Source: Setomelanomma holmii
Lineage: Eukaryota; Ascomycota; Dothideomycetes; Pleosporales; Phaeosphaeriaceae
Direction of reading: 5' to 3'
DNA length: 64,000 bases
Assembly: GCA_010015745.1 (NCBI GenBank)
Contig: ML978262.1
Location: 1-64,000 of the forward strand
In this document: positions 48,485 to 59,058 of the stretch, piece after piece
Numbering within the stretch: position 1 is the first letter of the stretch
How the letters are laid out: each line of letters starts with the position of its first letter
The notes under the pieces: model-generated
Databases searched by the model: none
What the model was told of the DNA's origin: nothing
What the model saw: the letters and a program-made list of their open reading frames with translations, nothing else
Translations under genes and position numbers: made by a program

Positions 48485-48796
48485 CGGACAGGGAAAATAT
48501 AAGTGATATCATACAGGAATGTATCATTGTTCGGTATTGCGTATAGGCATTACCGAACTAAGCCAGGATTAAATGACCCCCGTTTGCAATAGATATTGAA
48601 TGAAATCCAAGAATTGAGTTGGTCGGTAGTGCCCGTATCTGCTGGTCAATATAGATACGTCGCGTTGGGACACATTCTTTAAGCCCCACATTAGCCACTT
48701 CAGCATAGAAGCATACGGCGATCCTCAAGTTCGTTGAAAATAAGCGCAAACTCGTTTCTACGACCGTTCGAAACAAGTCCTATCGAGAACACAAGT
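48485..48796. other. Intergenic stretch
   Basis: About 310 bp containing the beta-mannosidase 3' end and the promoter of the truncated DUF8021 gene. Nothing else is seen. Confidence 0.5.
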
Positions 48797-49092
48797 ATGA
48801 TCTTTCCAGTCCTCCTTGTGTCCATCACCCTGGTCGCACAAGCCTCAGCAGCATGTACACGCACCACTCTGCACGCAGCCGTAACCGACAACTACCGCGC
48901 CCTCACCACCGGTGACTCGAGCCTAATCTCTCAAGCACCGAACATGACATACATCGAGAATGACGTGCCAACCAACATCACCCAAGGCATTCTCTCGCAA
49001 CCCATCACCATGGACATAATGCGCAGCCTACTCGACACCACACTATGCGCAACCTTAATCGAGATCACAGCGGCATCGAATGCGCATCCGTA
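48797..49092 (+). pseudogene. DUF8021-type secreted protein, truncated by a transposon
   Basis: The start at 48797 gives a clear signal peptide (MIFPVLLVSITLVAQASA) then CTRTTLHAAVTDNYRAL, YIENDVPTNITQGILSQP, DTTLCATLIEITAA and HPYV. These match the N-terminal part of fungal secreted DUF8021 proteins, a SnoaL-like fold of unknown role. Right after HPYV the sequence changes to pogo transposase (NRAYNIQRALCEDP). The 3' half of the gene was not found beyond the transposons at 52980, so the insertion came with, or was followed by, a deletion. Confidence 0.75.
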
Positions 49093-50393
49093 TGTACAAA
49101 GAGTCTTATGACGCGTTTTAATCGAGCGTACAATATACAGAGAGCTCTATGCGAGGATCCTGTACTAATCAGATGCTGGTTTGAGCTTATAGAGCAGACA
49201 AAGGCCAAGTATGGTATCTGCGATGAGGACGTCTACAACTTTGACGAGGCTGGCTTTATGATGGGCAAGATTACGACTCAGCTCGTCGTGACAGGGTCAG
49301 AGAGCAGAGGCAGGTCAAAGGCTCTCCAGCCAGGCAATCGTGAGTGGGTGACGTTGATCGCTGCAATCAACGCAGCTGGTTGGCCAATCCCCACCGTTCC
49401 TCATCTTTGCTGGCCGCTATCATCTATCTGCCTGGTACGAGGAGACAGAGATTCTAAGCGACTGGGCAATCGCAGTTAGCGACACTGGCTGGACAACCAA
49501 CAAGCTAGGAGTTGACTTGGCTAAAGCACTTTGATGCTCATATGAAGACTCGTGTTATAGGTGCACGTCGCCTGCTCGTTCTTGACAGCCACGAGAGCCA
49601 CCACTCTCTAGAATGTCGAGAGCTCTGTAAGGAGAACAATATCTACACGCTCTGTATGCCGCCTCACTCGTCACACCTGCTGCAGCCACTTGACGTTGGC
49701 TGCTTCTCGCCATTGAAGCGCGCGTACAGCCGTGAGATTGAGGCTCTGATCCGCCACCACATCAACCACATCACCAAGCTTGAGTTTCTGCCAGCGTTCA
49801 AGGCAGCCTTTGATCAATCGTTTACGGCAGCCAATATCTGCTCAACCTTTCGAGGCGCAGGCCTTGTTCCTCTCCTGCCAGACGCTGTTCTGTCGAAGCT
49901 TGACGCGCGGCTGCGTACACCTACTCCTCCTGCTGCTCTTGTAGAGGCTCTCTGGGAGGCTCGTACGCCGAGCAACGTACGTAAGCTTGAGGCTCAATCA
50001 ACTCTGATACGTGATCGTGTGCAGCAGCACAGGAGCTCATCACCTGCCTCAATTTTTGAAGCGATTGACCAGCTCAAAAAGGGGGCAGAGGCAATGATGC
50101 TCTCAGCTGAGCTAATGCGCGATCAGATCACCGGCCTTGAGAGAGCTAATAAGGCAGCCACAAAGCGTAGACAGCGTAAAAAGAAGCGGATACAGAGGCA
50201 GGGGACCTTAACAAAGGGAGAGGGAGAGGATATACTTGCTCAAAAGGAGGCTGACCAGCGGATAGAGCGTGAACAGCATCAAGGTGGAGAGCAATCAGGC
50301 CTTAGCCAACAGGCTCTGGCGCGCTGTAAGAGGTGCAGAGAGACTGGGCATAACTCACGTACGTGCAAGAAAGATACTTTAGATACTGCTTAA
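49093..50393 (+). pseudogene. Pogo/Fot1-like transposase, N-terminally truncated with frameshifts
   Basis: The coding sequence starts in the middle of the protein (NRAYNIQRALCEDP). It retains all three catalytic positions: YNFDEAGFMMGK, LLVLDSHESH and LLQPLDVGCF. It ends with a coiled, Arg/Lys-rich region and a CCHC knuckle (CKRCRETGHNSRTC). Frameshifts lie near 49390 and 49520. The DNA-binding helix-turn-helix domain is gone, so it cannot move itself. Codons are otherwise far less decayed than in the element at 1056-2898, which suggests a later insertion. Confidence 0.85.
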
Positions 50394-50514
50394 TATATTG
50401 TATTGATATCTCTATATTATCTCTTAACGTGGTTGAGATGTACGCCTGTAGAGGTGCAGAAAGTTGGTGGGGTAGCCGACTCGCTTCTATGGCCGACTCG
50501 CTTATAAAACACGT
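49093..50514 (+). mobile_element. Pogo/Fot1-type element A, 5'-truncated
   Basis: The right end is intact. Read in reverse complement it starts ACGTGTTTTATAAGCGAGTC and is followed by TA at 50515-50516. It is related to the 1056-2898 element, sharing ACGTGTTT and a doubled GCGAGTCGGC block. The left terminal repeat and the N-terminal third of the transposase are missing. The left limit is the approximate point where DUF8021 coding sequence stops. Confidence 0.8.
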
Positions 50515-50516
50515 TA

Positions 50517-52977
50517 ACGTACGAGTCGGTGAGTCGCCCCGATCCGCGACTCGCCCCGCCAAACACCATATGCCCACCCACAAAGATGAGGCTGTACAAC
50601 CACTCACAATAGCTATTATCACAAGAATATGTAGCAGAGTAGTAAACAAGGCCTTGCGATCATTTTGGTTTATCTAGATATCGAGCTGGAAGGTTGACAC
50701 TGCGTGTTTTGGTGCACTTTGGTGGTAGGGCAGATGCAGGCTCACCACCTCCACCACTACCTTCAGCAGCGTGCGCAACCCGCTCTCTCTTTGTCTTTGA
50801 CCCAGCCTTTTGTAAGGCTGATCTCTTGCCTCTTTAGGATAATCTTACAGCTTTTTAGGTAGCTGTAGCTTCTTTTGCCTCTTGTTTCTTGCGCTGAAGT
50901 TCAGCTCTTTCTGCAGCCTTCCTTTCCTTCTCCCTCTCCCTCTCAACCTTCAACCTCTCACGCTCCACACGCCTATCCTCCTTCTGCTTTTTAGTCTACA
51001 AGGCAGCCTGCTCTCTTATATGGTTGTTGTTTGCTTTTTAGAGTAATTCTCCCTCTTCTTCACGCTTACTTATCCTCTCACAGAAACAAGCCTCATTGAC
51101 CTTGCTGGGACTCCAGAAAATAGCCCCACCATGAAACTCTTGATGCTGTTGAAGGTCAGGGGTCTTGCCCTTCTTCTTGTGCTTATTTTTGGTGGTGAGA
51201 GCCTCACGTAAGCCCTCGTTCTTGTGGAGTAAGAGGTTATTTTGCACCTGGAGGTGGTAGAGTGAAAGAGTGATCTTCTTTGCACTCTTTTCTTCTCCCT
51301 CCCTTACTACGTCATCCACTAAGGTTCTCATACGTCTCTAGTCCTCGTCTGCAAGTATTGGAGAGCTTTTGGGTTGGTCTGCTTCATCTAGTGTCTTTAG
51401 GCGGAATCTTTTAAGTATGACATCCCTCTCTATTGGCCATATGCCAGTAGACTCAAAGGACTCCAAAATGAGCTTCTCTGTGAAGGTGGAGATCCAGGCA
51501 CGCCAGAATAATCTAAAGAAGTCGCCCTTCTTAATAGAGAGAAGGCCCTGGCTGCGTTGAGTATAGGTGGTGAGCTTGTCAGTGTAAGACCCAGCAGGTA
51601 GCGCAAAACAGACCACATTGAGTGGCTGAAGGCTGTAAGTTGAATAGGGGGGAAAGATAGCAAGGAGGATCTTGTTACTGTCGCAAAATTTGATAAAATC
51701 CATAGTTACATGAGACCCGTGGCCATCAAGGATAAGGAGCTGATAGCTTGAGCGCGCTTTCTTCTTTGTATCCCGGTCAAAGACCTGCTCAAGCTAGGCT
51801 AATCCTATATCGTTATTCGTCCATCTAGAGGGTGATGAAGTGACAAAGACGTCGTGCTTTCTGCCCTTAACATCCTCCACCCAGGTTGATCGTATATTGT
51901 AACCATGTGAGTTGGGTCACATGATATCCTATCGTAACAGGCACTGCCCGGTGGGCAAGTGCACTTACCTCTGAGCTGAGAGCTCCTGTACACGAACATC
52001 ACAACACGACAACAGATAGCAATACAATCGTTGATCACAGCTTCCGACCGACACTGCTCGCGCAGTTACATATATTGCCTCTTTCAGCCTGGAAGATGAG
52101 GCCTGGCGGAAGAGGCTCTCCATCTGCGCAGACGCCTGCTAAGTGAGTCACCCACTCACAAGAGCCATCTTGGATAGGTGCCCTTGCCTCCTTTGACTCC
52201 TAAGACACCTTACTAAAGATCCTTTTGCTCTTTCTAATAACCCTAATTATAGAGCCCTTCTCATCCATATTGTAGGTATGCTGCGGCTCTATGCCATCTT
52301 CCTCTATCTTTTGATAGAGGAGATTAAAGTAGAGCTTATAGTTTGCCTCTGAGTCTGCCTTGTAGTGTACAGCGTCTATTCTGTTAGTCCAACGTGAGGT
52401 GAGATGGTGTTTGCTTCTTCTAAGAAAGCGTCCAACCCAGCCATTTCCAATGTAACAATTGCTGATCTCAGAGGCAAATCTTCGCGTCATCTCTCTTGTA
52501 GGTAGAAGGCCTCTCTTTGATAATCCTTTGATATAATCTACAAGCTCCAGCTCTTATTGTAGGCTGAGTTTCTGCTTGTTGAGATTTATAGGCCTCCATC
52601 GACACCTGAGAGCCCTTGCATCTTTGTGCCAATGTGCATTGTAGTATGTCGTACTTCTCTGCAACCTTTGTATACAAGAGACGCTCTCCTAGTTCCTGCG
52701 ATTTCTATTCTTTAATTGCGTCATCGATTAGTGGCATAGTGGTTGAGTTATCACGAGTCAAAGTTGGTGTAGGTCTCGTGTTATGATTGTCAGCATCTAC
52801 GCCTACTCAGGAGTAGCGCGTTTCATTACTGATTATGTAATAGGAGGATATATATTCGCTCTCTTTGATATACTTATCAATCAACCAACTTCTTCCTCAA
52901 TCCTCCTCTCTCACATGTTAACAGTGATTTTTGGGCGGGACGAGTCGCCGATTGGGGCGACTCACCGACTCTTACGT
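50517..52977 (-). mobile_element. Pogo-type element B, full length, abutting element A
   Basis: The element is 2461 bp with near-perfect inverted ends of about 45 bp: ACGTACGAGTCGGTGAGTCG on the left against ACGTAAGAGTCGGTGAGTCG on the right read in reverse. The flanks are TA at 50515-50516 and 52978-52979. The ends contain an internal GAGTCGC...GCGACTC palindrome. The left TA is the same dinucleotide that flanks the right end of element A, so the two elements touch. The coding strand is minus. Confidence 0.9.
50840..52677 (-). pseudogene. Pogo-type transposase of a second subfamily, degenerate
   Basis: On the minus strand the order is: an N-terminal helix-turn-helix part (52677-52468); a CENP-B-like second DNA-binding region with GNGWVGRFLRRS (52490-52200); the catalytic start YNMDEKG; the second block LLILDGHGSH near 51720; and the third block SLQPLNVVCF. 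The C-terminal tail has NEGLREALTTKNKHKKKG and HGGAIFWSPSKV, then a Lys/Glu/Arg-rich coiled region reaching about 50840. The third catalytic Asp is Asn here, and stops separate the pieces. It differs clearly from the element A transposase: different signature residues and no zinc knuckle. Confidence 0.85.
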
Positions 52978-53047
52978 TATAACAAGTTATGGTTTTCTCC
53001 TTTGTGATTACTCATGGTTATAGTTACAGAACCCCAGATAACCATAT

Positions 53048-53642
53048 TTAACCATATGCCCAGGTATGAAGGTATCCCAAGAAAGTAGAGGCAGCGGCGT
53101 AAGGTTGATTGGTTGCGAGCGCATCTAGAACAGACCTCGATGTCATCAACTCTAGCGACTTCAATGCATTGATGTGAATGGCGACAGCATCAGCGATCAT
53201 TTGGGTGAAGTCGATGAACCTGTATATTCTGTCAGTGTTGGAAGTAAACAAGCTCATTGTTTCCCTACACCAGTTCGCACACGCGAAGAAGCGCCGTTGC
53301 GATGCAAGTACTGTCCTTTTCGCGCCTCTCTAGCATGTTCTCTTCGCACCGCCAATGCTCACCCCACGACGACTGTAAGCGGCAAGGAAAGAGAGCATCT
53401 GGTGTATCCGAACCCATGACCGCAATGCCATCATAACATTTGCGACTGCTACAGTCAGGGTCGCCATCATTGCTACGCTGTACGCATGGCAAAAGTCTCA
53501 AGGTCGCCTCGCAGAGGAAGAGATGAACGCGGTCGGGGATCAGGCACGCATAGATTGCATGACGAATCTCGGTAGGCGTAGCGAAGAACTTGCTTTGAAG
53601 CTGCGGATCAAAGGACGTATATATGTCAAATGCTGCGGACAT
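53048..53642 (-). CDS. 2EXR / F-box-like fungal protein
   Basis: The first exon is 53642-53281 and the second 53219-53048 if a 61 bp GTGCGA...ACAG intron is accepted, giving 177 residues. Without splicing the frame stops at 53265. The N-terminal FFATPTEIRHAIYACLIPDRVHL is the F-box-like motif of 2EXR proteins, and SSWGEHWRCEENM is a second conserved block in related dothideomycete proteins. The protein is shorter than usual, so it may be a truncated or decaying copy. These proteins are widely expanded in dothideomycetes; their function is not established. Confidence 0.6.
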
Positions 53643-53960
53643 GGTAGATCTGGTAGATACGATAAGAGTTATAGAACCCGAAGGTAGGTAGTACTACAGT
53701 TATTAAGTAGAGAGAACCATAGTAACGTACCTTACGGGTAAGTAGCCATGCCTTGTAAGCAGAAGGTCGAGATAGAGCGGGAAAGGCAGGTGGAGATCTA
53801 ACTAATCCCCATGCGTCCTAGTGAGCGACCAACCAATAAAAGGCCGCTCCTTCACCTGACTCCGACCATGGTACACCTCGCTACATCTATACCTCGCGAT
53901 CCACATTCCGAACCTCAATTACTCCACCCCAAGCCTCTCAAGAAACCAATAGAAATCATC
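53643..53960. other. Intergenic stretch
   Basis: About 320 bp holding the divergent promoters of the 2EXR-like and asparaginase genes. The asparaginase frame is open back to 53811. Confidence 0.5.
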
Positions 53961-55283
53961 ATGTCAGACTACACCCACACCTCCCCACCCAAACCCTCCG
54001 GGCTCATAAAACCCCGCATCATCATCCATGGCGGCGCAGGCAATATCACTCGCACTACGGTACCTCGTGACCGGTACGATGCGTACCATACCTCTCTCCT
54101 GCGAATTCTTTCCAACGCATCTTTCGTCTTAACCTACCCGGGCATCAGCGCGCTAGACGTCGCTACTTACGCCGTAACATTACTCGAGAATGATCCGCTA
54201 TATAACTCCGGCCACGGCGCTGTATTTACACGCGAAGGCAAGAATGAACTCGAGGCTAGTATCATGGTGAGTAATGGGTACGAAAAGAGAGGTGTGGGCG
54301 TTATGATGTTATCACATGTCAAGAATCCGATTGGGTTGGCACGTGAGTTGTTACTCAAGGGCGAAGAACCCAACGGCGACGGAAGCCAAGATCATTGTCA
54401 GTATAGCGGTGCGTATGTGGAGTGGTTGGCTGCGAAGTGGAATCTGGAAATCGTGCCGGAGGAGTACTTCTTCACGCAGCGGAAGTGGGATGAGCATAAG
54501 CGCGGTCTTGCTGAAGAGCAGAGGCGAGAAGAGACTGGCGTGAGCACCGAAGAAATCAGTGAGTGGGAGGAAGAGAATTACATCCCGCTTGGGACGTGTG
54601 GTGCCGTGGTAATTGATAGCTTTGGCACGATTTGCGTGGCGACGAGTACGGGTGGTTTGACGAACAAGGTTCCTGGGAGGATTGGAGATACACCGACGAT
54701 GGGCGCGGGGTATTGGGCTGAAGAGTGGTATGAAGAGGTGAGGAAGGAGATGATATACCAGCCTTCGCTACCTGTTTCTTCGCCGATCGATAGGCTCTCA
54801 CGGGGCGACTTGCGCAATTTGGTAGGCGATTGTTTGCCTGGCATAACTTCACAATCGAATCCATCAGAAACATCGTCATCGAAGACCGCCGACGAGAAAC
54901 TCTCCAAAGTCCGCCATGCAGTCGGCCTCTCATCCTCTGGAAACGGCGACTCCTTCATCCGCATGTGCGCCTCCCGCACCACCGCCTCCAAGTCGCGCTT
55001 CCAGTCCACCTCTCTCTCCAAAGCAACAACATGGATGACCGGTCCTGGCGGCGAGTTGCAGAAATCTGCCGGTGACCGGTGGGGTAAAGTGCACGAGGGC
55101 ACTGGTGGGATGATAGGCATTGAAGTTATCGGAAACAAGGTTGATGTAGTGTGCGACTACAATTGTGGCGGTATGTTTCGGGCGTGGACGGAGGAAGACG
55201 GTAGTAAGAAGTGTTTGATCTTCAGAGAGGATGGGTGGGAGAGTGGGCCGAAGAATTGGGATAGTGTGCACAGTGGCCAATGA
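53961..55283 (+). CDS. Isoaspartyl peptidase / L-asparaginase (Ntn hydrolase, plant type)
   Basis: A single exon of 440 residues from the Met at 53961, which begins MSDYTHTSPPKPSG. An upstream in-frame ATG at 53811 would add 50 residues of low-complexity sequence. Motifs are PRIIIHGGAGNITR at the N terminus, LENDPLYNSGHGAVFTREG and ELEASIM. The self-cleaving junction is LGTCGAVV with Thr212 as the new N-terminal nucleophile, followed by VATSTGGLTNKVPGRIGDTP. The C-terminal half includes a Ser-rich loop (about 295-318) longer than usual. The enzyme hydrolyses asparagine or isoaspartyl peptides after autocleavage. No signal peptide is seen, so cytosolic action is likely. Confidence 0.92.
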   Translation: MSDYTHTSPPKPSGLIKPRIIIHGGAGNITRTTVPRDRYDAYHTSLLRILSNASFVLTYPGISALDVATYAVTLLENDPLYNSGHGAVFTREGKNELEASIMVSNGYEKRGVGVMMLSHVKNPIGLARELLLKGEEPNGDGSQDHCQYSGAYVEWLAAKWNLEIVPEEYFFTQRKWDEHKRGLAEEQRREETGVSTEEISEWEEENYIPLGTCGAVVIDSFGTICVATSTGGLTNKVPGRIGDTPTMGAGYWAEEWYEEVRKEMIYQPSLPVSSPIDRLSRGDLRNLVGDCLPGITSQSNPSETSSSKTADEKLSKVRHAVGLSSSGNGDSFIRMCASRTTASKSRFQSTSLSKATTWMTGPGGELQKSAGDRWGKVHEGTGGMIGIEVIGNKVDVVCDYNCGGMFRAWTEEDGSKKCLIFREDGWESGPKNWDSVHSGQ

Positions 55284-55530
55284 AACTGGATGGCGGATAC
55301 ATGTCCACCGAGGCTCCATGGTGGATCTCATTGTCAGATTGGTGAGAGCGAGAGACTTGGAGCAAACGCAGAAATGGCGCGAGCGTTTCCCTCCCACCAA
55401 ATCCATTTTGACGTGCACCTTTCGCTAGATCTCCACCCATCGAGTATGTCTAGTCTTGGTCTCTTCGCCTTGAAGCAACAACGTCAATCGTCCATTCAAT
55501 TCGTCCAACGAAACAATCATACCACCAAGC

Positions 55531-55971
55531 ATGAAGATCTCAATCTTCATCATTGCCCTCGCGCTCATGAGCATCCTCACCATCGTCAACGGTAGCGCAA
55601 TCGCTCTTCCGTGAGGCGATACCGCTGCTAGCCCGACCGATGACGCCGCTGGTGCCCCTCAGCCCAGCGTGTCTCCCTCGCTCGAGGACACCGTATGCAC
55701 CTTCAGTTTTGACAACCTCCCGTGTTACTAACATCCTAGTCCGCGTCCGACTTGACTGCCACCTCAAACCAAGACCCTCGGGAGCCCTTGCGTCACTTGC
55801 AACCGCCACTACTACGACTGCATGACCGTGCGTGAGAGCCAACGGCGTAGATTGCAGTACTATTGTCGTGTCCTGCAGTGGAGGTTTTGTGGCACTGCCT
55901 GCTGTCGCACGTGGAAGCCGATAAACTCAATTGCCAACCTTGAAGACGTCACCAAGAAAAAACACGCGTAA
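55531..55971 (+). pseudogene. Small secreted cysteine-rich protein, broken (copy A of three)
   Basis: A signal peptide starts at 55531 (MKISIFIIALALMSILTIVNG). The frame meets TGA at codon 28 (55612-55614) but continues in frame with GDTAASPTDDAAG. After a canonical intron (55693-55739, branch TACTAACA) it continues as SASDLTATSNQD. A one-base frameshift near 55785-55795 then leads to SPCVTCNRHYYDCMT and a cysteine-rich end (YYC, WRFCGTACCRTW) up to TAA at 55969. CVTCNRHYYDC has the CX2CX6C spacing also present in the two intact small secreted genes at 58522 and 59594. A GTGAGG...CAG alternative intron over the stop is possible but breaks the frame. Confidence 0.6.
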
Positions 55972-56245
55972 TTGAGTGCATGCCGATCTGACAAACGAAT
56001 GACCTAGATGTGAAAGCGTATTGTGGCCGAGCAAGTGTGAAGTGGCTGCTCGACTGCGGAGAGGCGAGCCAAGAGGAACGCGTCGCCGGCTGAGCCACAA
56101 GCCACGCGCTTGTCGTGGCCGAAGCCGTAAAGTTACCCTGCACCCCTCCACTTAACAGCCCATGACTGCATAAGCAACCACCAAGCTCGTCTTTTCGCAG
56201 ACACAATCCTCCGCACTACCCTACACACTTCTCACACGCGCCAAG

Positions 56246-57736
56246 ATGCCGCTTGGTCTCAATAACCCGCTGCCCTCGTCCATGAGGAGTAAGTGTCTCT
56301 CCGTACAGGCGCAAATGACGTTCGGTGACGTCGACTGACCGCTCAAACCTACAGGCGAGTGCAGAAAGACGGGCAAGATTCTCGCGTCCTTTGTAGACCC
56401 GCGACAGGCATTTGGGCCTGACAAGATTATTCCACCCTCGGTTCTTGCCAATGCAAAGGTGAGACATATAATTCTCAACTCCCCGCTGGTTCCGCGATTG
56501 CGCCCAGTTTTGCCCAGAGCTGCTGTCGAAGCCCGAGGCTAGCAAACACCACGGCATAGACTGACCACAAATGTAACAGGGCCTCGCGATTCTCACCGTC
56601 TTCAAAGCTGGCTTCCTCGGCACAGCTCGTTTCGGCTCCGGCGTCGTAGTCGCGCGTCTCGCCGACGGATCGTGGTCAGCACCCACAGCTATCGGGACAG
56701 TCGGCGGTGGCTTCGGTGGGCAAATCGGCTTCGAGCTGACCGACTTCGTCTTCATTCTCAATGACGCCGCCGCGGTCCGGACATTTGCGCAAGCAGGATC
56801 GTTGACGCTGGGAGGCAACGTCTCGATAGCAGCTGGGCCAGTCGGACGAAATGCGGAAGCAGCCGGAGCAGCCAGCTTGAAGGGCGTAGCTGGCATTTTC
56901 AGCTACAGCAAGACGAAGGGGCTGTTCGCCGGTGTTAGTTTGGAGGGCAGTGGTATCATCGAGCGACGAGACGCGAACGAGAAGCTGTACGGCCGCCGCT
57001 GGACAGCACGAGAATTGCTCAGCGGACAGGTCCCCCCACCACCAGCTGCCGAACCACTCCTCCGCGTCCTGAACTCAAGAGTCTTCTCCGGCGTCGGAGG
57101 CGCTGCCGCCAACACCGACAGCGCCATGTACAACGACATACCGGTCTACGACGACTCGCATGATAACGTTGTGTGGCAGGGACGCCAGGGTGCCGCAATG
57201 GGCGAGGGTGTGCGACGCGACCGCACTGGCTCCACGGGCACCGCAGATAACGACGACTACGTTTATCGCGACCGTCCTCAGCGCTCTTCGACATGGGCAG
57301 ACGATGTGTATGACCGGCAACCACAATCTGCAGGCGGCGTCAACCGTTCCTTTTCAACACGCGCAAACCCCAACGAGACTTTCGACCGCATAGGCTCGCG
57401 AGATCGCGCATCGACGTTTAGTGACGATTATTCTTACAGTGATCGCAAGCCTGGCCGACCAACGGCACCGAAGCCCGTGTTTGGCGCGAAGAAGGCGAGC
57501 TTAGGGCACGATCAAGCGATTGCAAAGTTCACGTTCGATGCGGACCAGCCTGGTGATTTGGGCTTCAAGAAGGGCGAGGTTATTACTATATTAAAGAAGA
57601 CGGACAATGAGACGGATTGGTGGACGGGCAGGATTGGTGATAGGGAAGGTATATTCCCAAGGTACGTAAAACGCCATTCTTTCTTGATGAAGAGCAGAAC
57701 CTGACATGATTTAGTAACTATGTCGAGACTGTATGA
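56246..57736 (+). CDS. Ysc84/Lsb3-like actin-patch protein with SH3 domain
   Basis: Exons are 56246-56288, 56355-56458, 56580-57661 and 57715-57736, giving 416 residues. The N-terminal Ysc84 (SYLF) lipid- and actin-binding domain spans about residues 1-230: SECRKTGKILASFVDP, GLAILTVFKAGFLGT, GSGVVVARLADGSWSAPTAIGT, GGFGGQIGFELTDFVFILN, GRRWTARELLSG. A disordered Tyr/Asp/Arg-rich linker follows. The C-terminal SH3 domain (about 357-416) has AKFTFDADQPGDLGF, TDWWTGRIGDREGIFP and ends SNYVETV, reached through a 22 bp last exon. It should work at cortical actin patches in endocytosis. All junctions are canonical. Confidence 0.94.
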
Positions 57737-58521
57737 GGAGGGTGGAGTAGATGCCAGTACATGACCATCAATACCCATAACGATTCTTTTCTTCACGTGT
57801 CACGTTTGTATCGCATGGAAAGATACCAAAACTTTCTGAGTATAGTGAGATTGGTAGCATTGTCCTGAATCGAGTTTCGTATTCTTGAATCTCCAGAATA
57901 TCATCCTCCTCGTCTGTCTCACCCACTGTCTGCCTTTCCATCATTGACATAATCAGGGAGATCTTATGAAGCAGTCTCAGTGCCTCAGATGCCACTGAGT
58001 TCATGGCGGTCTCGTCCTCCAAGTTCATTCACTGCAATGATTCATGCCATATCTTTCTCCTTGAGTTCAGCAATGTTCGTTCGATCATCACGCGATGCCG
58101 TTTCGAAGCATATCGACGATGGCATGGATGAGCGCAAAAGTAAAGATGAGGGTAAATATCATCGTCTTCTGCAGCATGCCCGCCGAGAATCTTCCTCAGG
58201 ACCCTATCTGTCGGAATACCAAGGTCCCAATCAAACACACTCGCCCAAAAGCACAGTCCGCAACAAAGCAAGTCAGTCCGTTCACCTTCAGAGACCCACT
58301 TACCTATCTAGGTAGGAACTAAGCCTCTATAGGGAGCTACTAGGCTCAAATAGGTAATCGATCAAGTCAAGCCAGACCTTCTGAGCCCCACTTGATTGCT
58401 TGTTGCGGAGTCTACCCAAAAGCAATGCCCATATCGCCAAGTATCCCCCGCATGCTCTTACCGCTCCTCGACCAGATGTCGACGATTCCCTACACTCCTC
58501 TCACACTCGTAATACAGCTCC
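57737..58521. other. Intergenic region with a doubtful minus-strand frame
   Basis: A minus-strand frame from 58271 to 57768 is interrupted by one TGA at 58029. Segments such as RVMIERTLLNSRRKIWHESLQ and LHKISLIMSMMERQTVGETDEEDDILE look protein-like, but no family is recognised. It may be a decayed gene or chance. Confidence 0.3.
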
Positions 58522-59058
58522 TTAGACATCATCACCTCCCACCGTCCCCTCAATCGCATCCCACTTGTCCCACGGTAACTCCGGACACAGATACATCCAC
58601 TGCAAGCACACCTGCCAGCACGTCTTGCCACTCCGGTTCGTGGGAGGGCGGTACTCGGACGTTCGCACTTGACAGTATGTGTCGCAGAAGTCGGGGTCGG
58701 TACTAATGCAGGAATGCTGGAGGAAGGATTGAGGTCAGTATCGCGGGCGGGTGGGGTAGTGATGAGAACATGAATGTACCTCCATGCATGCGGTCCGCCA
58801 GTCTGTGCAGGCGTTGCAATCGTCATTGAAGTTGCGAGGGATGATGAGGGGTGAGTTCTGCGGGGCGATTAGGTTTGTTGAAATGCTGACGCGGGGGGAG
58901 AGAGATACTATAGGTACAGCGGGGTTTGTGAGGTCAATGGCAGTGGCGGATGGGGAGTTGACGGCCGCATCGCTACGAGGGACAGCAGTCGCGCGGCAGG
59001 TCGCGAAGAGGGTCAGGCTCAGAAGAGCGAGGATCAACAATAATGGTGAGATCCTCAT
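58522..59058 (-). CDS. Small secreted cysteine-rich protein (copy B of three)
   Basis: Exons 59058-58780 and 58716-58522 give 157 residues, with a 63 bp intron (acceptor TCCTCCAG). The N terminus is a strong signal peptide (MRISPLLLILALLSLTLFATC). A Ser/Pro/Ile-rich stretch follows, then a cysteine-rich domain that begins CNACTDWRTAC (CX2CX6C) immediately before the phase-0 intron. After it come HSCI, DFCDTYC, KTCWQVC and MYLC, nine cysteines in the mature part. No known family is recognised. Size, cysteine content and signal peptide fit fungal effector-like or surface-active proteins; that role is inference. It is divergent in sequence from its neighbour at 59594 but shares motif and intron position. 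Confidence 0.75.

Noticed and set aside
55612..55666. GTGAGG...CCTCAG read as an intron that removes the stop in secreted copy A
   Set aside because: The following frame after such splicing does not join to the cysteine motif, whereas reading through the stop keeps a continuous Ala/Pro/Ser-rich frame to a canonical intron.
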